From Hormiphora californensis (taxonomy: Eukaryota; Ctenophora; Tentaculata; Cydippida; Pleurobrachiidae): a stretch of 64,000 nt of DNA. The DNA is taken from positions 5,212,733 to 5,276,732 of the forward strand of contig CM035353.1 of the NCBI GenBank assembly GCA_020137815.1, written 5' to 3'. Shown piece by piece: positions 57,758 to 64,000 of the stretch (its first letter is position 1; every line of letters starts with the position of its first letter). The notes under the pieces are model-generated. The model had not been told where the DNA came from. It worked only from the letters and a program-made list of their open reading frames with translations, and ran no database searches. A program made the translations under genes and the position numbers.

Positions 57758-58332
57758 GATCTGAACCCATGGTCCATGTCCAGCGATTACCACATTGCGC
57801 GCACGGCAATGAAGCACATTGCCGCGCAGAAAACTCCTTGTTGTTGCATCGCGCCCTCCACACAATACACCAAAACCAATCCTATGATGTAGATGTACAC
57901 AGATTTCGAACTCTTTTAGCTGTACATTCTGCAATTCCTCTTCTAAATGTTATGTGTACATTTACAAGAAATAACAGAGAGATTTCGGCGGAAAACCATT
58001 AGGATCAGTAATTATGCATGATGTCGAACTAATAAAAAATTACTCAATTCTCCGTCAAGTTCAACTAATGAATCAACATTGCGTATTTCAAATATTCTTT
58101 TCAGACCTTTGGCTTTAATTAGTTATTAATCTTTGTACTTTCTACACGTGCATAATTACGTATGTTAAGTACAACATTTAGATAGCAATGTTCTTATCTC
58201 CATCCATTCAGAATAAATATTCATTAAACCTAGTAAAATAGTAAACCACAGTCTTGCCTTGCTCGGCACAAAACACATATCGTCTCTGATGCCGCGGCAA
58301 TTGCCGAAATCTTCCGGATAATGTAGCGGTAC
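57758..58332. other. No gene recognised
   Basis: AT-rich from about 58000; no coding signal. Confidence 0.4.
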
Positions 58333-58454
58333 CATCATATCAGATTAACTAACCATATCCGATAGTTGATCAGTCATGTGTTAACCGAACTTGCATCATA
58401 TCAGATTAACTAACCATATCCGATAGTTGATCAGTCATGTGTGAACCGAACTTG
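58333..58454. repeat. 61-bp tandem duplication
   Basis: Two near-identical copies starting CATCATATCAGATTAACTAA. Confidence 0.95.
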
Positions 58455-58567
58455 CATTGCTTTCACTGTCGAACTTTATTTCCCCACGCTTTACAACTCC
58501 ATCCAACCGCCACCAAAAGCAGGTAAGAAAGATTGTTAAGCCCCATGTTATCACCTTACGGGTAACC

Positions 58568-58635
58568 ATGGTTACATTATTAGCTGTGTGTGTGTGTGTG
58601 TGTGTGGTTGTAGTGGGATTGTCCGGAGCATCCCG
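58568..58635 (+). CDS. Candidate signal-peptide exon built on a GT microsatellite
   Basis: ATG in good context (ACCATGG) opens MVTLLAVCVCVCVVVVGLSG and reaches a donor TCCCG|GTAAAT. The hydrophobic core is encoded by the (GT)n run at 58584-58606. An upstream AAAGCAG|GTAAGAA at 58522 could be a 5'-leader donor. No downstream exon identified. Confidence 0.3.
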
Positions 58636-58639
58636 GTAA

Positions 58640-60150
58640 ATTGGGTATAAATTGAAACGACAAGTGTAGGAAGGAGTGCCAATTAACTAACCGTTGTCCA
58701 GAGTGCTAGAAAGTATGAATCCTTATCGCAGAACCGGGGGGATGACGGGTCAGTAAAATTGGGAACCATACTGGTGAACACCCAGTAACCCCCTGAAATA
58801 GATACTATATGTTATCAGTGCTGTCGGGAAGGGTTATTATTATAATTATTAAAGTGGAGGCAAGGGAACATATGTTTTGGGTAGCTTTATGGGGAATAAT
58901 ACAGACATAGAATCCTCTCGAGAGAAAAACATATATTTTTTGGGGTGGTGCTATAAATGAGAGAGTTGTCCACCCCTTACTCAACAAGAGAGCGCAGGAG
59001 AGTAGTAAATATGGATTTGTGGAACATTGTTGGAAGGTAGAGAGTGCGTCCAGCTGCTACATTACAGCACACACCCTCAATCCTACATCATAAGACTACG
59101 GCCCAAGGGGCTATATATTCTCAACACACATAGAGGGGGATGCGGGTAAACAGAGGGGTTTTGTGGTTTAGCTTTCTATGGGTCCTTCTAGGAAATTAGA
59201 GAAGAGGGGAGAGACCTTGATTTTTTCGGTTGCGAGTTATACCAGAGGTCTCCTCGCTCTTACTCCGACCAAAGCTAGTCGCTATATTCGAGGGCTGAGG
59301 CTGCGATGCGTCGCTCTTATCTCTAAGCATCACTCCACATACATGCGACTAAGCTCGTATCGGATTCTGCAACAAAAACGAGGTCGAGAAGGAATTGAGA
59401 GTCTTGGCAACTGGCGCTACACTGAGAAATTGGACGGACCGAAAGAAAACGCACCCTATGTCCGCAATTTCTGTTTCTCTCGGTTCCGTGGCCATGGACT
59501 ATAAGCCAAAAATAAGAAGCCGGAAGGAGCCCCAAAAAAGGGGGGATTTAGCCGGGAAAACGCCCCGTAAACCCCCAACCAAAGAATTTAGTCAAAGTAG
59601 AAAGGAGGTGTCGGAGAATTGGGGAATGGAAAGAGAGAGAAACAGATTAGAAAAAAGGAGAATGTGAGCATAGTTAAATGGCCGTGGACGAAGAGAAAGA
59701 CAGAGAGACTCGCAGAAAGTCCCAGCTGACAGCCGGACAGGAGGTAAAGGAAGCACGGCCGAACTGTTCTCTAATTTTTCTCTTCTTCTCTCTTTTCAAA
59801 CTCTTTCTCCTTTTCTCACCCAATCTCCAATATAATCGCAACATTTTGAAAGAAAGCCTCATCCACCAAGTGTGGGAATTTAGGGACCAACCCCGAAATC
59901 CTAATATTTCAATGGTGAAAAAATTGTGGTGTCTTTGGTAATTGGCCTATGCGGGACAGAACTCTGTCCAGTAATCATATCCTGGGTGACAATGGGTAAC
60001 TTTTGGGGGGAGATTGGGCTTGTGGAGGAGATGGGAAAGCCATTGAAGTGAAATGTACGCATGATTGGGGCCTATCCCGCCGGGAAATGGGGACCTGCCC
60101 GGCAGGACCCCCGGTGGGTTTGAGGGAACATGGACTCTCGAAGATGTACA
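58640..60150. other. No gene recognised
   Basis: Several overlapping frames at 59178-59940 lack recognisable features or splice structure. Confidence 0.3.
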
Positions 60151-60385
60151 ATAGAGGTATTTTTTTTTCCTTTTTTTTTTTTTCCTTTTAAAACCCCCTT
60201 TCCCTTTCCCTTTTTCCCCCCTTTTCCCCCCCCCAAAGGGCCCCAATTTTCAAATTTCCCGGGGGGGCTTTTGGGGGGCCCGGGGGAAAAGGTTAAAAGG
60301 GGGGAAAAAAAACCCTTCCCCAAAGGGGGGTTTCCCCCAAACCCCCCCCCTTTTTTGAAAAGGGGAAAAAATACTTTTCCGCAGG
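60151..60385. other. Homopolymer-stacked stretch, probably sequencing/assembly error
   Basis: Nearly every base occurs in runs of 3-13 identical bases on both sides of ordinary sequence. It resembles low-quality read text rather than genome. Confidence 0.7.
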
Positions 60386-60627
60386 AGTAATAAGTTAATG
60401 TGTACTGTAACACTATATAGCCATATCTGTTATAGTGTTAACGTGCACGGCCGTGCAGGTCTCAGTGTCCGGGTTACTGGAAAGTGTAACAGTTCTCTAA
60501 TGATGTGCAATAGAGGTTTCAGCACCTGTCACCATTCTACACTGCTGCAGCTATATGTTATGTGTTGTAGCGGAGCCGTACGGAACAATTGCAATTTTCC
60601 AGTATAGTATATCTTACTATGCATCTG

Positions 60628-60681
60628 TGTATAATGTACAGTGTACATTGTACACTCAGTGCAGTGTACAATGTACATTAT
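60628..60681. repeat. Hairpin of GTACA repeats
   Basis: GTGTACATTGTACAC and inverse around an 8-base loop. Confidence 0.85.
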
Positions 60682-60699
60682 ACAGTCACAGTACATTCC

Positions 60700-61096
60700 A
60701 GGCCCAGGTTCTAGTAAACGCAGTACACCCCTCACGGTGCTCCTGAAGGACGTTCAACCTCGCCCAGCCTGCCGAGCTAAACCACCGGTTGTACGACCTA
60801 GAGGGGACCTCTGGCAACCACGGAGCATCGATGGGAAAATGAGAATTGGCCTGACCCTATTCTCATTTCTTTCAAATTCTGCATGCGGAGTGCGTAGGGA
60901 CCGTGGTCAGAGCATTGGCCTGACAGGTGTTCCTGCACCTGTGAAGTATCAAGTAAATGAAGAATTACACTATCCTGCAGCTGCCCCTACTAGAGGGCCC
61001 TCTAACTCTGTGGGGGTCACATCAATTCGAGACAATGAGTCTGTATACACACCTTCTCATCATCATCATTGCTATTATACCACTCATGTCGAGTGA
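60700..61096 (+). CDS. Unrecognised open frame
   Basis: The frame follows ACAGTACATTCCAG, a possible acceptor, and runs ~130 codons to a stop. It is rich in Arg, Pro and Ser and includes VKYQVNEELHYPAAAPTRG near the end, like a cytoplasmic tail. An overlapping frame near 61042 starts MSLYTHLLIIIIAIIPLMS with a GTGAGT donor and could be a separate signal-peptide exon. Neither is proven. Confidence 0.3.
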
Positions 61097-61225
61097 GTCT
61101 GTGAGTGTGTACTGTAGTTGCTCGAGGGCAACAAAAGATATATAATGAAGGGGGCTAGTTGGGACGCGTAGCATAGGATATAACAAAGGCGGTGGTGTGT
61201 GTACTATTGTTTGGGATGACAAAAA

Positions 61226-61586
61226 CAAACAAACAAAAAACAAACAAACAAACAAACAAACAAACAAACAAACAAACAAACAAACAAACAAACAAACAAA
61301 CAAACAAACAAACAAACAAACAAACAAACAAACAAACAAACAAACAAACAAACAAACAAAGAAACAAACAAACAAACAAACAAACAAACAAACAAACAAA
61401 CAAACAAACAAACAAACAAACAAAAAACAAAAAACAAAAAACAAAAAGCAAAAAACAAACAAACAAACAAACAAACAAAAAACAAAAAACAAACAAACAA
61501 ACAAACAAACAAACAAACAAACAAACAAACAAACAAACAAACAAACAAACAAACAAACAAACAAACAAACAAACAAACAAACAAAA
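61226..61586. repeat. (CAAA)n microsatellite, ~360 bp
   Basis: AAAC repeats with a few AAAAAC interruptions. It lies on the intron side of a splice donor of the gene at 61592-62903. Long Thr-Asn-Lys-Gln or Phe-Val-Cys-Leu frames are artefacts of it. Confidence 0.98.
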
Positions 61587-61591
61587 CTTAC

Positions 61592-62903
61592 CTGCAACAG
61601 ACCAGGCAAAGTTGATGGTAAGTGTACTAAAATTCAGCGTCAAGTTATACCAACGCCGTTCAAGGGCCAGAGAAACTGAAACAGAGTTGGTGAGCAATGA
61701 GCATAGCAATGAATATTCAATATTTATACTCTCTCGCTGTCTCTTTTATACCTCTCTCTCTCTCTCTCTCCCTCACTATTTTTGTCTGGTAGTATCATTC
61801 AAAAGTAAATTTGTCTCACTTTGTATCCCTCGAGGGACTGTAAATAACACAAGTCCGTAAAAAAACATTTCATAATATTTTAGAATTTTCTAGAACAACC
61901 CCCTCACCCGCGGGATGTAGGTGAAATGGAAAATTGTTCACGTGTGTAACCGCTAATTATTTGCTTTTTAAACAAACTAAAACTTACATCTTTTATTGAT
62001 ACGCCGCTGAATCGCAATACCCAGGAATGATGTGGCAACCACTGTAATACCAGCTCCCAAAAGATACACTGTGATTCCAGGAGCAACCCGACACGCTGTC
62101 AAGTTCCCCGCACCTACGTTATAGGTAGTATTATATAGGGGAACAACTGGTTAGGGAAGAGGTCGGTACCTGTATTATATAGGGGAGCAGGAACAACTGG
62201 TTAGGGAAGAGCTCGGTACTTAGATAATCAGATAATTTGGGGGTTGAGAGTGGTGTATTATAATGGGGGTCGGGGTTGAGGGATAATCTTGTGTAGCTCA
62301 AACACCGCATTTTATATTTCATAAAGTGTGCTCTGCGGAGGGTTCGGTAAAGCAATGGTAATCGGGGACAATTGGAACTATAATTATAGCTATAGTCTAA
62401 CAGACTACATCGATCTAAATTGTTTTTACATATTATGTTGTATCCCCTTTACTCCAAGCGGACAGTGGTTGCCATAGCAATACTGATGTCCTTATAAAAA
62501 TACAAATGAAACTATCAATCTGTTATAATGGATGGAAATCTGCTACATCTTTTGAAATACGGAGTGGGCCGGGATATAAACAGGTCTTTTTCTACATTGT
62601 ATTTCCTTCTCATTGCAGATCGATATACTATTATAGATACACTTTGGAGCATCCTGCGGTATCGTATACATTGTATAATTGTTGGTGATGTATACTATAA
62701 TACATCTGTTTCACCAACAATGCATCTTTTAGGTACCTTTACTCCTCCACTACACGACCGTTAAAAGGGCTGTTAAGTCGAAGTCCGAATGTATTTACAT
62801 TTCAAGCAATATACGCACCCAGAATTATCATAGCAATGGCTAGCATGTTGATGCATAGTAGGGAGATTGCTGTTCCAATCAGTAAACTTCCCTCACGTGC
62901 CAT
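61592..62903 (-). CDS. Four-pass membrane protein, TMEM272-like (partial, spliced)
   Basis: Three exons, all phase-matched: 62903-62819 (ATG; ends CTGG|GTGCGT), 62113-61988 (after AACGTAG; ends AGAT|GTAAGT) and 61675-61592 (after CTCTGTTTCAG; ends GCAG|GTAAGT). The first encodes a short N-terminus plus TM1 (LLIGTAISLLCINMLAIAMI). The second gives a short loop with an NLT sequon and Cys, then TM2 (YLLGAGITVVATSFLGIAI) and a basic turn. The third starts TM3 and ends FAWSVAG. The G...C...P.I..YL.G.G pattern and the W..AG end recall TMEM272-like proteins of invertebrates. The last exon, expected left of 61226, was not found. Function unknown. Confidence 0.65.
62128..62220. repeat. ~45-bp tandem duplication
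   Basis: TATTATATAGGGG...GAACAACTGGTTAGGGAAGA occurs twice in intron 1 of the gene above. Confidence 0.85.
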
Positions 62904-63182
62904 TCTCTGCAGCCTAAAACGCAGAGATTTGTTGAAAGTTACTTTACATAAAGAAGAATTTTAGGAGGTTTACAAACAATTCAAATGAAAACAAAATATC
63001 ACTCTGTACACGTCTAAGGACTCCACAAGGGGTACCATCAATTAAAGAGTCCTAAAAGTTTTAAATTTACGGTTTCCACTCCTTTAAAGAATATAAAAAC
63101 TTCATTTACATACAATGTATCATACATAATGGGGCGACGAAAGATCATATATAAATGGTAAATGCAGTTATTGGTTAATTCC

Positions 63183-63204
63183 TTAATAATAATAATAATA
63201 ATAT
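63183..63204. repeat. (AAT)n microsatellite
   Basis: Short AAT run. Confidence 0.9.
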
Positions 63205-63580
63205 GTCTATTTATATGCCGCCCTTACCTCACAGGGCCAGGGTAGTAGAACTGACACTGACACTGAGAGGCGATCTGAGCGGTTACTTAAAGACGTATAT
63301 CAAAAAATGGTAGGCCCAAAACACTGAATTAAACTGAATTAAACACTCTCGGCTCACATAACTGTCCAGATGAGATAACAGACTGATATAGATTGAAAAA
63401 CGTCCACATTAGATGGTAGAAAAGTCTGTAAATATAACTTCCACTCGTGCTTCACTCGAAAAAAATGCTGTAAAACGCCAATAAAAACCTTACCACGAGC
63501 GGTAAAACAGAACCAAAAGAAAATAAATACAAGCTAGGCGAAATACCTGATGAAAGCAGGAGAAACAAGGAACCTCATCC
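63205..63580. other. Probable 3' region of the LINE at 63581-64000
   Basis: Non-coding stretch between an AAT run and the LINE stop codon; consistent with a LINE 3' UTR on the minus strand. Confidence 0.4.
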
Positions 63581-64000
63581 TCAGTTGGCCCCGAATGCTT
63601 CCACAAACAATCTTGTCTTTAACCTCGACTTGAACAGATCCACTGACTCAACTGATCGAAGCTCCAGGGGGAGCTCATTCCACACTTCAGGTAGGAAAAC
63701 AGACGGTCTCCTCCTTCTCAACTTGGAGTTGGCATTAATACTAGAAAGCTTAGGGTACTTAAGCTTGTAGTGATCAGGCGTTGCAGTTCCACGAGTGGTT
63801 CGAACAGCCTCCAAGTCTTCAACTGGTACTTGGTCACAGAGATAATCCGGGGCTAGATTATGAACAATTTTAAACGCCATCAAACATGCCTTGAACTCCA
63901 CACGCTGCTCCATAGGAAGGATATGGGTGTCCTTAAGATACTGAGAATAGTCATCTTGGTGTCCATGAAGGTTATAGATGAACCTCACACACGAGTTCAA
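63581..64000 (-). mobile_element. LINE (CR1/Jockey-type) ORF2 C-terminus, cut by window edge
   Basis: The 139-codon frame is open to the right edge. It has the familiar end of CR1-like reverse transcriptase proteins: NSCVRFIYNLHGH, LPMEQRVEFKACLMAFKIVH, LAPDYL, then PSVFLPEVWNELPLELRSVE and LFKSRLKTRLF, and a stop. The RT core would lie beyond 64000. The frame is intact, suggesting a fairly young copy. Confidence 0.9.

Noticed and set aside
61022-61860. Long frames of Thr-Asn-Lys-Gln or Phe-Val-Cys-Leu repeats
   Set aside because: Produced by the (CAAA)n microsatellite in several frames at once.

Overview
This window is animal nuclear DNA. It has spliced receptor genes with short GT-AG introns, widely spaced genes, and a very heavy load of transposable elements. 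An early-branching invertebrate such as a sponge would fit, but nothing here fixes the species. About 9 kb is occupied by plausible host genes. Most of the rest is inverted-repeat (MITE-like) elements, often nested one inside another, plus LINE and DNA-transposon remnants and one young LTR retrotransposon.

Region 1 (1-9.1 kb): LINE and tRNA-like debris, then a minus-strand receptor gene. Its last exon (7260-4096) carries LDLa modules and a relaxin-receptor/LGR-like 7TM domain. I find a phase-compatible small exon at 7559-7476 and a candidate signal-peptide exon at 9117-8932. The last ~270 codons were copied twice just beyond the gene, and each copy is bounded by the same 48-bp perfect palindrome.

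Region 2 (9.1-26.2 kb): almost entirely stacked inverted-repeat elements, with LINE RT and Kolobok-like remnants near 23 kb and a few signal-peptide exon candidates. Region 3 (26.2-33.9 kb): a rearranged segmental duplication, a small unrecognised spliced gene (30182-30720), a pogo-like MITE with a ~600-bp palindrome inside, and a hAT-like MITE with a perfect 8-bp target duplication. Region 4 (33.9-42.1 kb): broken copies of one transposase-like gene, interrupted by a G-run-ended element and a LINE fragment, then a tandem array of three ~1.02-kb units. Region 5 (42.1-45.6 kb): a 1.55-kb element holding two more palindromes.

Region 6 (45.6-55.2 kb): a ten-exon rhodopsin-class GPCR gene on the plus strand, reconstructed here from splice sites. 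Its seventh intron holds a complete Ty3/Gypsy element with identical 197-bp LTRs. Region 7 (55.2-64 kb): more inverted repeats, homopolymer-rich stretches that look like sequence errors, a spliced four-pass membrane protein gene resembling TMEM272-like proteins (minus, 62903-61592, 3' end not found), and a LINE C-terminus running off the right edge.

Many sequence-distinct inverted-repeat families share a loose core (ATA-A/T-CTC followed by a TGAAATTT-like block). This unexplained pattern is the best candidate here for something undescribed.
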